Assembly (NCBI RefSeq): GCF_023343835.1
Contig: NC_064442.1
Location: 19,144,501-19,208,500, forward strand
Length of the DNA stretch: 64,000 nt
Source of the DNA: Lagopus muta
Lineage: Eukaryota; Chordata; Aves; Galliformes; Phasianidae
Direction of reading: 5' to 3'
Below the pieces are notes generated by a model. The model made no database searches. It saw only the letters and a program-made list of their open reading frames with translations, and had not been told where the DNA came from. Each line of letters begins with the position of its first letter. Position 1 is the stretch's first letter. Positions 24,201 through 36,200 of the stretch are shown in pieces. The position numbers were made by a program, and so were the translations under genes.

Positions 24201-27200
24201 ATGTTCTTCTGTTTTTTTTTGTCTGTGATAAAGAAGCCAATAGCGGTCACAGACTTTGTTTAAACTAAGCCAAACCAAAAAACACCCACCCCATACCTTG
24301 CACACACCTTTCCCCTCTGGCCTAGGAATTGGGTTCCAAAGAGAAGCTGCTTCAGCCCAGCACTCCTGGCATGTTAATTCATCTTTCCTGCCGTTAATAT
24401 AGAACAAGGAATCATCTTTAGCCTTTATTCTTTCCTTCAAAGAATGCTTCATGTTAGAGAGCAAAGCTTTCTCTTCTCCCAGTCTGAAGATGCCATAAAT
24501 CTCAGTGTTCCCTGATTCTGCATTCTGAATTGCCTCTGATTCTGCATTGAGGTGATCTGGGCTGCTTTGGTACAGGTGCAGCATTGGTGCTTGGTGCCCG
24601 CACTGAGATCCATGGCTGAGGACTGCCCTGTGCAGCTGTCTGGTCATTTGTTACTCTCTAGATCGCATGCTCAACTTTGGAGCTTATGAGTGAATTATTC
24701 AGGCAGATTGTCCTGCACACTTCCAACATACTGTTGTTTTTACAGGAGATTGATGTCCTTTTGTGCTGTTACTCTGTAGGAGTGAGGACACGCTTTGCTT
24801 GTGGCATTATTTCTTGCCCTTCTCAGCTTTTCTCTAGTTCTGACATGCTGCTTGAGGTTTATGTAGTCAGGGCAAAGTTTAGTGACAGGAATTACCTAGA
24901 AAAACGTTAGATTGAAAGTCTGTCTGTGTGGGAATTCTCTTGAAATCTAAGTCCTAAATTCTCCTTTGTTCTCCTAGGGTGGAGGGCAGGACCTGGTACA
25001 CATCTCATAGAGGGCGGCTGTGGATTGCAGCTACTGCCAAAAGACCTTCTCCTCAGGAGATCTCTGAACTGGAGACCACCTATAGAATGCTGCTTCACAA
25101 AGGTGAGCTTCCCTCCTTGGATCTTTGTGCGTTGAGCCACATAATGAGCAGTGTCAGAAAGCCCTTTCTGCTGAGCAGTTATTACTGCTTCACTTTTTTA
25201 CTTTCTGTTCTTGAAATTCTCTTCATCCTTTGTGCATTTCATCAGCTGAATTGGTATGGTGGCAGGCTTTCACTCCGTCCTTAGGCTGCTCAGATACTTC
25301 AAGCACAAACACGAGAGAATTGTGCCTGACTTCCCTGATCAGTTTTGATAGCAAGGGACTTCATTTTATTCTGGGCTCAAGCAACGAGATAGCAAGTGTG
25401 TGTGTGTGTGTGTGTGTGTGAAGCTGCTTGTGCTGCTGTCTGTTCACAGGGATGTTAAAGGCTTTTTGTGTATTCTGACCTTGTGGGAATCAAGAAGGAA
25501 AACGTGCAGTTTGCCACACAAATGTTCTCTCATGTGGGCAGGTGAATGCTAGTGGCTGCACTACACACACATCTGTGCAGTGTTTCTGCACGCCGCTCAG
25601 CTGAAATGGCACGTGCAGGAATGTCATGCAGGTGAGGATGTGTGGGGAGAGCAATGCACAACCTTTACCATTTTCAGCACGCACACAGTTTATGCCAGTG
25701 TGCTCTTTCCCTACCAAACATGGAAAAAAAGAACTTCAGAATGTTAAACTCGCTTGATGTTTTCTTCTGCCTTAAAAAGTGCAGGTGTGTCAAGAGAGGG
25801 AGGGGTACCTGGGGATTGAGAGATCCCAGCAATGTGTGTGGAGTTGTGTGCCCCTTAAAATATATTTCTTTTGGTGCAGATGTGGCATTCCCAAATGATT
25901 ATCCCTCAGGGTGCCTCCTGGGCTGTGTGGACGTAACTGATTGTTTATCACAAGAGCAATTTAATGAGCAGGTGAGTGCAGTAAAACCTTTACAAGCCTC
26001 TGTTTTCTGGAAAGCTTTTTCCAAGTGGTGTAACTCACTTTTCTGACATGCTCTTGAAAAGATGGTGAATGAAAAAATTCAAGTGTGATGAGAGGAGGCA
26101 CTTCTACCATGCAGTTCTGTATGGCTAAGCAAGATAGTATGTTTCATCAGTGGTGGGCTGTAAGGATTCAGTCTACGGTCAGCCTCTCTGGCACTTTTGA
26201 AACTAGTTTCTCATATACCATGAAACTCTTTTCAGTGAGGACTCGTAGCTGCTCAATTAAACTATCACAGGCTTGAAAGATCATGCTGACATGGCTCCTG
26301 GCAGCTGTTGCTTTCCCTGTGTGGACCAGTGTGCAACAGAACATTGTGGGTGTTGTATTGCTGGCTTTTGTCCTCATTTGGCAAACTCAGGGACTTAATC
26401 TCACCTGAATATGACTTATTCTAAAGCACTGATTGTTTCTCTTAAACACAAGATGCTGACAGAATTGCTCAATGTTGTGCCCAGCCAGGCAGTACACCTA
26501 CACTGGTCTTTCCATCTCAGAGAGGACTTTACCTAGAGTAAAGCATTCTTGACTAATCTGATAGCCCTCTGTGATCAAATGGTCAGAGCCTTTCATTCAG
26601 CAGGGCTGTCACTGGAGCCTCCTGCAGTGTGTGTGTGTCCAAAACATGTCTGCGTGGAGCTGGTGGGGTTGAAAACGGGCGGGACTGTTGCACCCAAAAT
26701 GGAATGGGAATGGTTGGCCATCGTCTCTCTGGAGACTGAATGCAGGTGTTGGCACTCAAGATTTTTTCCTCAAACTTCTCCTATTTAATGAGGTTGGACT
26801 AGAGACCTCCTGAAGTCTGATTCTGTTCAGCGATGCTGTGTCAGACTCCGTGCCCCAGATGTGGAGCAGCTGCTTTTCTCAGGGTGTGTTTTATTCATCT
26901 ACCAAGCATGCACTTAGTGCTAAGCACAGTAGGCTCGTCCTCGGTGTTGTCTGTTCATTCCACTGCCCCATGTACGGCCGGGTTTGGTCGAATGGGAGCT
27001 GGCAGACCCCAACATGTTCACTTGATAGTGAGCAAGACAGAGACTTTTGAGACGGAGGACAAGAATGCAGCAGACTGATGAGTGCCTTCTAGCCACAAAG
27101 AGTTGGAGAGGCATCAGTGGCTGATGGCAGTTTCTCATAAAGTGTTTTTCTGGCCTTCCCACACCCCTGAGGTTTTCAGCAAGCAGAAGTTACGAGAGAG

Positions 27201-30200
27201 ATGTCTGGAAACCACAGATAAAGAGAGTGCCTCTGCTTATTTTCAGTCAGGGTCAGTCCTCTCAGGAAGGGGAAAAGGTTAGACTGTGAGCAGCAGAGGG
27301 AGCTTTGGGACAAGAATACAGCAGTCTGCAGGCACTTTTGGCCTTTGTGTAGGAGCAAACCTTGGCAGAGCAGAGGAAGAAATTCTGGGGTCAGTGTAGG
27401 ATTTTATTTTTTTTTCTCTCTATCATCATCATCCACAATTTCTCCTCTTCCACTGTGGGCATGTTCTTTAGGTGCTGGTAAAATGGCTGCAACAGCTTCT
27501 TAAAATCTTGAAATCAAGATGCTGGTAAATAGTATTTTTAATCTTTCCACAGAGAAAGAAAGTTAGTAGTAAAGAATAGTCTCTGTAAATTCCTCTCAGT
27601 TTGCTGGAGAAACACCAGGAAGAGAGTAGCATATTCCAGGAATGCTGTTATCATACCTATAGGCAAGAGATTTTCTTCTCAAAAGCCATAGCAGATATGG
27701 GCTTATATCTCTCCGGCTTTTGCTGCTCCCACATCACAAAATTGTTACAATTCCTAATTTGTTATCTTCTTACAGTGTTTTTCTCAGTCTTTTTACCCAG
27801 GCTCAGTGTATGCAGTGTTCGTTTCTCTAGCTTGTAAGATTGAACTCAGAGATCTGAGCATCCTTCTGAAGTTGGTTGATGAGAAAATGTGTGTGGTTTT
27901 GGACTAGAATGAGCCGCAAGTGCATCTGGAAGAAGCTGAGATTAATTTAATTGCAAATGCTAGCAAGACAAAAACATGTGTAGTGCCAGCTCAGAAATCC
28001 AGCTTGGATCTCGCTGGGAGCAGGAAATCCCTGTTGATCGCACTGGTGATTCAGCCCGGGTTTATCAGCAAGCAGCCCCAAAGCCACTTGTCAGCAGTGT
28101 AATCCAGCGATTACTTGGTGTACAAGGTCTCCTCCTAGCTTCAGGGGGAGCAGGAAAGGCCGATGTTATTATCTCCCCACTTAAAGCACGCAGAAAGCAC
28201 TGGCAATTTTCTGAAGAGCTGCAGTGTGTTACCAGGTGAGGCAACGCGATGCTGCCGCAGAGACCTCGGGGATGAAAGCACTGCTGGGCTCCTCAGGCAC
28301 TGTGCTCAGGCTCATGCCTCTCCTCTTTTATTTCCTCTCCCCAACTTTTATTGGAAGCTTCTGTGTTTTCCACAAGAAGTAATTCCACAAGCACAGAGCA
28401 AGCTGTGTCTGTGGGTTGTCCCCACCAGCTGAAGATGAAATAGTTCCCTGTGGTGCTCACTGCTGTTTGATGCTGATCCTGCCTTTTCCAGCAGCTGCTG
28501 GAGTTGGTTTTGACTCTTGTGACCATCCTTTCCACTAGACAAGGGAGGCTCTTGCTGATCCATCCATCCTGAGCATATATATTTTTTGATATATATATAT
28601 ATTTTCCATCTGTGCAAGCGATTGCCTTATTGTTTGGGACTGGTTACTTACTCATGTTATTACCGGGCACACAGGTCTGGCCTTGCATAACCCCTTCACA
28701 GGGGTCAGCCCTGCAGTGTTCAGTGTTTGAAGGTGGCTTGGTTTGCTGAAGTGGTTTGCAGGTCTGCAGGGCTGTGCAAGAAGTGATGACAGGACAAGAT
28801 CTTGCACGCAGTAGCTGGCAGAGAGCAGAGGAGGATGTTTGCTGAGGAGAGATGTCCTTGTGATTAAAGTCAGCGTCACGTCAGATGACATCGCCCTAAT
28901 CCCAGCTATGCTGCTCGTGGTATGGACTAGTTCAGTAAGTTCCTCTGGGTCTCTTTCCCATGCAGGAAATAAGGCAGCACTTGCCTCTCAGAGATGATGT
29001 ATACTAATTTCATTGCTATGCTCTTTCGATAGAAGCCGCTCAAGGAGCTGCATTACTGTCAGGTAGGAAAGTCCACCCGAGGCACTTGGTGTAGCTTGCT
29101 TTGCTCCCAGGGGAGTGAGGCAAAAGCTGCTTTCTGAATTCAGCCCGCTGCCTAGGGCTGGTGCCAGCAGATCCCTCTGTGTGGCTCTTACATCTCAGTA
29201 TTTCTAGCGGCGCTTCAGGCATCCTGCGCCTCCTTGGAGCGCCTTCTGGACTCATTTCCTCCTGCTGATGGCAGCCACCCAAAAAGCACTGGTTTGGATC
29301 AGAATGATCCCTTTGTTATGTTTTTCGGTGCTAGAGGTGACCTGGAAACTTTTCCCCTGTCAAGATCTGAGTGTTGATGACTGCTTTTCCTTGCTGCGGG
29401 CTGACGTCACCGACACCTCGAGCAGAGCAAGGAGCTGCCTTTCTTTTCCTGCATTAGGTGTTGGTGACTTCAGCACTGGTAACTGAGGAAACGTGGGATG
29501 GTGCAGGCAGGGCTTGGCAGGAGCCTAAAGCAAGCAGAGAACTATTTACATTTATGCTGTTTTAATGTGTTCTGAAGTCCATGTTCATTTTGCTAATGAC
29601 TTTGATCAGAGAGACTGTTACTTTAACTGGAAAAGGAACATTTCCGCTGCTGCTATTTTGGTAGTTGATAGGTGTGTTTGGACTTATTTTAAATGCAAGC
29701 ACACACAGATACTGATACCTAGCAGTAGCTATAATCTTGGATTGAAATATCAGATAATTATGTTTGACGGGAGTAAAGTGTTTATTTTTCATTTCTAGGT
29801 GATCGCTTGGTGTCCTAAATCTGCACGAGGGAACGTGTCTAAGCTATTTCTGTGCCACGAGATTGCAGCTATCATTTAAATAGGTTTCTTTTTTCCCCCT
29901 CAGGAAATTCACGTTTAATCTCTTGTCCTCCTCTTTCCTCCCCAGTGGAAATAACAGCAAAAAAAAAAAGAGAATTGGGCGCTAAGCATACAAGACGTGA
30001 TTTAATTTATCCTGTAGGAATGAAGAAGGGAGGTAGAAAATTTGCGTGTAGAATCCAGAGAGCCTTTTCAGGTTATCTGCAAGGAAAGGAACAATAACAC
30101 ACGAGTGGTATTTTCCCAAGAAATAACGTAATGAGAGGGAGGAACATAAACACATACGTTGAAATGTACTTTGAAGAACATTATGAACATACAGACATTT

Positions 30201-33200
30201 AAATATGACTTTCCATGAGGACCTCCATAAAGGTTTCCTAGCACAAGCTGCAGGTGAGGCAAAAGCTCTTTTTTGCAGTGGCGTAGCTGTCTGGTGCACG
30301 TAGCCAGGAGACTCCTCTGCTCACTCCCACCAAAGAGATGCTTCTGGTTCCCAAGGCTTGGTTATCACACCTCTACAGATGGATGAATTTAGCAAGGTTT
30401 TGGGTTTTGGGGACTAGATCAGGTTAGTGCAAAAGGAAAGATGTCTAGGTGGCTGTTAGTGACTGCAACCAACAGGAAGGCCTTTGAACTTTACAGGTCT
30501 CTGAGTTCTCCTAAGCTGAATTTGTTATTCACACGGAGCCTGATGCAAGATCCAATGGCCTGAGGTGTTAGTCTGGTCTGCAGGGACCTACAGGTGATGC
30601 GTGTCTTTATTCAGTTCCTCGCTGTACTTCCTTAGACACAAAGCACCTCTGGTTCTTGGTTGTAGAAGCAGAGTAGGCACGCAGCTGGTTTGGATTATCG
30701 ACGGTCAGAGATGGGGGAGTTTTTCTGTATGTGAAGTGCTTTGGTTTTCATCAGAAGCTGTTCTAATGCTCCAGCTGCCTTGCATAAGCCAGCAGGTTTA
30801 CCGAGGCCACTGCTCACTGTTAAGATGAAGGAGAGATTGTCACTTGATGATGATTAATTTAGGAATGCATTAACATGCCAAAGAAATCGAATGATAGAGG
30901 CTAGCTTGCCCTGTCTTCTGGTTTCATAGACCCTAGGGAAAAAACGAAGCCAAGGCTGAAGTATATGACTTAATTAATGATGACTGTGGACTTAGCCTCT
31001 GCTACCATTTCAACAAACTAGTCAGCGATCTGGGAATTTGTTTCTTTCCGATGCGGTCACTGTTACTTGCCTTCTTCTTGGCGCTTGGGTTTTATTAATC
31101 CTGAAACTGAGGGTTAGGTAACACCGACCTCAAGCCAGGTGCCCTGGTTTCCCAGCTGTGGCTCAGCTGGGTTGAGCCATGGCCATGCATTTGTGTGGTG
31201 ATCCTAAACAGTGGGGGCACCAGCAGCTACAGAATGCAGCTGAGGGCCCTTGCTTCACTTGCTTCAGCTTTCAGCGGCACAGCATCAATTTCACAGCCCT
31301 GAACAGGCCGGCCCCTCAGCTGCAAATCCTGGCTTTGAGAAATAGCCTAATGCCTCAGTGACCAGATCAATAGTGCCAGCAGCCCGCTGGCCGTGTTGTG
31401 CCTCTCGGGGAGCAGCAGCGAGGGTCACAGCAGGGAGTGGTGGCTGCTGGAAGAAAGCAGGGCAGGGATGTGGGTGTCTGATCTGCACTGAGCTGCATTC
31501 ACCAAAGTTAGGTTTAATCTTCCTCACGTGCTGCACCAGTCTTTAAATCAGAGTTTCAAAGGAAGAAGCAAGGACTTTATGGAGCTGATTGAAAATGCCT
31601 GGCTGCGTCTAGCAGGGTTCAGGTGCTCTGAGCAGAAGCAGGTGCCCTGTTTTCTCCTCATCCCCTCATTGCCTCTCTCCTCCCCACTGCCGTGCCTCCT
31701 CCTGACAGCTCAAGCAGTGGGGCTGCATTGCAGCTGAGGTTAGCCCTGCCTCCACGCTCCCTTGGCACTGGAGTATGAGATGGTTCTTTCAGCTGAGCCT
31801 TTTACACTACTGAGTATTTTTCCAAGTCCACCCAGTTTCCCCTGATGCTTGTCAGGCATTCTGTAAACATCTCAGGTCCTTCATGCTGCTTGTGGGTTTA
31901 CCAGGGGTGGGATCTGAGCCACAGAAGGGTATTGGTGGCTGTGGGTCCTGTGTCACAGGCTGGTTTTGGGAGAGAAGAGGGGATGTGACGTGCCCTGCCT
32001 CCACTGCCATGGTTCAGTGATTCAAAATCAAGTGCACCAGAATGAACTTAAGTATTACACCTACATTTCAAAGTCCTGTTGTTGCTTACTACGTTTAATT
32101 GCTTCCCCTGCCCCTTGAGTCAAAGTACAGCTCGTGGTGCAGAACCACAGCTTGAGGCACGGAACGCCCATGGAGGACTCAGACCGTCCAGGGAAGATCC
32201 CGTGGTGATACCAGCCCGCTGCCTGTGTGTCTGGTGGCCTGCTGGCCAAGCAAGTGAGGGGCAGAACAGGCAACAACTGGCAGGCATGATTGTGGGAAGA
32301 AGGGGAAAGGAAGGCAGGCTGGCTAGCAAAATTCCTTGTGCATTCTCATAGAAGGAGCCAATGCCAGCACATTATCTGCCAGCAGCAGATGTAAGCTCTC
32401 AAAAACAGCAGGGAGGATGTTGACTGCAACAATGCATCAAGGCTGCGGTTTGTAACCTCAATAGTAAGGCAGTTAACTTTTTTTTTTAACAAAGACATTT
32501 TGATTGCCAAATCCATAACCATTAGCAGCTGTGGTTTTGAGCTGTTCCTTCCTCACACGTTGCAGTCTAGACCTGACAGGCTTTCAAACAAAAGTTTGGC
32601 TGATGGCTTTTGTTTTTGTTTTTTGCCAAACTGCTTTTTTCTTTTGCCTCTTGTGTCGATTCGCATTGAGCGTGGCTGCGGATCTCTTTTCTAAGCCAGC
32701 CTTCCTGGAGCGGCTCCTCTGTGCCGACGACGTGGTGGTCTTTGACTGAGGGCTGCAAGTAGAGTTTCTTGGTTGCCTGTTCACTGCAGCACTGGATGTT
32801 TCTGCCTCAGGCTAGAAAATTTGGCATTTCTAGAACTTTGGATCTGCTCTGGGATTTCTGTTTAGGAAAATGTTTGTCATGAGCCAGAAGCCTGTTTGGC
32901 CTGTGCTGAGGGGCAGGGAATGGGTCCTTAAAAGAAGGCTAAACACTTGCTCAGAGTTGGAAGCATGATGTGAGACCATGTCGGGAGGGAGATCAAGACT
33001 CAGTGTGAAGCTCTTGGTGTTCTGTGAGCACTTTGTGAGGCCAGCAGCCAAGAAGAGATCACACAGCAGCCCAAACCTGCATTGCCTGGCTCAGGCGATT
33101 GCTCCCGTTGCCAGTCGGTGCCGTCTTTGCTGTGCAAACGTGCCCTGGAGCACTTCAGAACGAAGGCTGGGCTGGGAAGATTGGCTTGATAATCCCCAAA

Positions 33201-36200
33201 AGCAAACGTCCGTGTAACGAGGCAGTGGAGACTACTGCTGTCAGAACAACAGATGGGGAAAAGATGCTTCAGCATGCCCGTCCTTGGAAAAGCTGTGAGG
33301 AAGGAAGGGCACTGCTTGGACACGGAGGCTGTCTGACTGAAGCCTCATCCTGCATGCAGCGAGAAAGAAGGGATTTTTCTTCTTGCTGTTAACTAACTCC
33401 TACCTGCTGGACCATCACAGAACCATTAGCTGGTCCTTTTTGTCTGCAGTTGTACCTGAGCCTCTCTTTTGCAGGAGCAGGAGCCTGGGTTATTGCCAGC
33501 GGTGTGCAGACTGCATTCGGTGGCCTGGCAGTGGCACGGCCTGCTCTGCATCTTCACCCTCATTTTAGAGAGCTCCATTTCTCCTGAATCCCACGTGCAC
33601 ATGGGACTGGTGTCTGCACTGCAAGTGCTGCCATGGACGTCCCCATTTGGCTGCTGCAGCCCCATTGGTTGCCAGAAACTACTGACTTTCTTTTCTCTTT
33701 TTGCAAACCGCTAAAGAAACATTTTCTAGCTGGATGGTGAGCAATTTCCCTCAGGAGAGGAGGAGAAAATGGCTGTTTAGTAGTTAATTACCTGTTATGT
33801 TAGTCTGACAGCTATGAAGCTTATGAGGCATGAAAGAAGAGCGGATCTGCCTTTCCCACAAATCACAAGGAAAACCGAAGGAAGTAAGTTGTGTGGAGGC
33901 CAGACACGCTCACGAGCCTCCCCACGCCTTCCCCTCTCCCAGGCGCGCTGTCCTGGGCAGCACTTCACCTCCTTTGCCTCCCGCTTCCCTTGCTTGCCTG
34001 CAGCCAGGCTGCTGCTCCCAGCTCTTGGAGCCTGGTGCATGTTTCTGCCTGCTGGGGACGGCTGATTTATGGGCCTGCTTACAGCAGCCCCGCTCTTTCA
34101 GAGGGACACCATCTCTGCCAAGACTTTTTTTTTTCCCTGAATGTGTTTTACGGTGAGGAATAACTGAGTGCTTTTGCCAACACATGGGCTCTGCTTGCTT
34201 TTATTCTTTCCAGACAGCTTTGCTTTCCAGAGCTGCCTCTTTTATTTTGAAGCTCTTCGAGAGCAGCGGGGAGGTGAAGGCCGAGCTGCGAGCTGGTGTC
34301 CTGGTCCGGCGCTGGGCTCCGAGGAGGCACACTAGGAAAATGATCCGACCCTTTTCATCGCTGACCCCACACAACGCCTCCCCCCCAGCACGACCTCCGC
34401 GCAGAGCTCTGGCCAGATTCCCTGCCCCGGGGCCCCCGGCAGCCCTAAGATGGAGCGGACGGCGGCCGCCCCGGCAGGACTACAGGTTCCAGCGTGCAAT
34501 TCTCTGCTGAAGCTGGGCTGCCTGCGGGGACGAGTGGAGGAGAGCGGGCTGCATTGCAGGGCTCTGGGTTTCAGGCAGGCAGGGGAAAAAGGGAAAACAA
34601 ACGCCGGGGCAATTTCCACTCGGTATTTTTAGCCTTCGATCTCTTGTTTATTTCCTCCAGCTTGTGTGTCTGGAGGCCTTAATAAGACTGCAAGAGGAGC
34701 TTGAAAGGTCACCAGCAAAGCTGCTGGGGAATGATTTTGCTCTGTGCTTTGTGCCGCACAGAACCTGTGCTCCATGGCACGTGGCCTTTGTTCCTCCACT
34801 GGGTCCTCCAGAGCACAGCTCATCTACTTAGCGATGGTTTTGCACGTTTTCCTTTGGTTGTTTCTGTACCCTTTGGTTCAAGCAGGTGCATCTCGTTGCT
34901 GAGGGGTGAAGCGCTGGCCCAAGGGCAGCGCTGGTGGTTCCCAAGGAAACAGTGCCCGTCCCGCTTCGCTCATTGTCTGCCGTGGGAGCCCCGGGAGGGA
35001 CAGGAATGAGGAGAAAGCAGGGATATCACCTGCAAGGAAAATCAGCCAGCAGTGCCTGAGCAAGCCTGCGTGGCCCCCGCATCCAGCCCCAGGCTTTACC
35101 TCAATTAAGGAAAAAATAGTTCCCTTGGCAGATTGGTGGGGGAAAAACACTGCAGAGGGTTTTCTTAATGTCGGAGAGGATGGGATTGTTTCCGTGCTGA
35201 CTCCGAGCTCCTGCTTCGCTCTTGGCTGTGGGCTGTGGAGCGGAGAGGCTCGGCAGGCCTGCTGCTATTTTTGGCCGTGACAAGCTGGTGATGGGAGATG
35301 AGGGACGGTGAAAGCAAAGTGTAGGGAACATTCATTAGCAATTATCCCTGCCTGCAGCCTGATTGGGGTAACTGCTGGGGACATCTGATAGCCACTTAAT
35401 GTGTGTTCAAAGCACCAGCTCCAGAGAGAGGGCGGGTGCTGGCGAATTGGTGGCTGGCCTTTGCAGGAGCCTAGCGCGGCTCCCTCTTCCAGCTTGTGCT
35501 CAGATGCTCCATTTAACCTCCAGCTCTCTGCATTAAGCTGCCTGGAGACCTGCTTTTTTTCTTTTTTTTTTTTTCTTCCCTTCTCCCTGCTAATCTCTTC
35601 ACAGCTAGGCTCTTACAAACCTGTTAGCAGCAAATTGAAGCCTGGCCAGCGTGCTTGCAGGGACGATGGGAGCTTACATCTGCTTGTGGCTGGGCTGAGC
35701 GAGGAGGGGAGGGCGGTGGTTGCGCTGACGCAGCCATGCGCAGAGCATACGTGGGGTTTTGAAGCAGCAGTTGGCAAACTGCTTGCAGCCCACGGTGCCC
35801 ACTGCCTTCCGAACAGCCATCTTGCAAGCCTGGTATGAGGTGGCAGAAGGGCTGGAAGGAGACCAAATTGTTTTTTTTTTTTCACTGCAGTTATATTGTG
35901 CAACCCCTTTCTTCAGAGCTTTCTGGCTTGTCTGTGGTCTTGGGAGTGGGTTTTTCCCTTCTCGAGGGACAGCCTGGCTTCCAGACTTACTTAGAGCTCG
36001 TTCCAGCCACCTTCTCTTAAATGCTGAATCGATTCCTAACAGAGGCAGCACTAAAGCCCCAGAGTAGTAAGTCCCATCTTATTTATACCCCCAAGATTAG
36101 AACAATGAGTGCAGTTGGAACTGGGAGGGAACATTCCCCTATCAGGCTCCCAGTTGGGTTGGATTTTTGGTCTCTGGCATTGAAGAAGTGTGCTTTGCCC

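Larger units (their letters stand above)
24053..25879 (+). other. TRIP4: TRIP4 introns 9 and 10
   Basis: Two introns of 925 and 777 bp around exon 10. Intron 10 holds the (GT)n microsatellite. Nothing else is recognised. Confidence 0.8.

Noticed and set aside
28577-28605. Alternating TA-rich stretch as a possible origin or fragile site
   Set aside because: Too short and imperfect; treated as ordinary low-complexity DNA.
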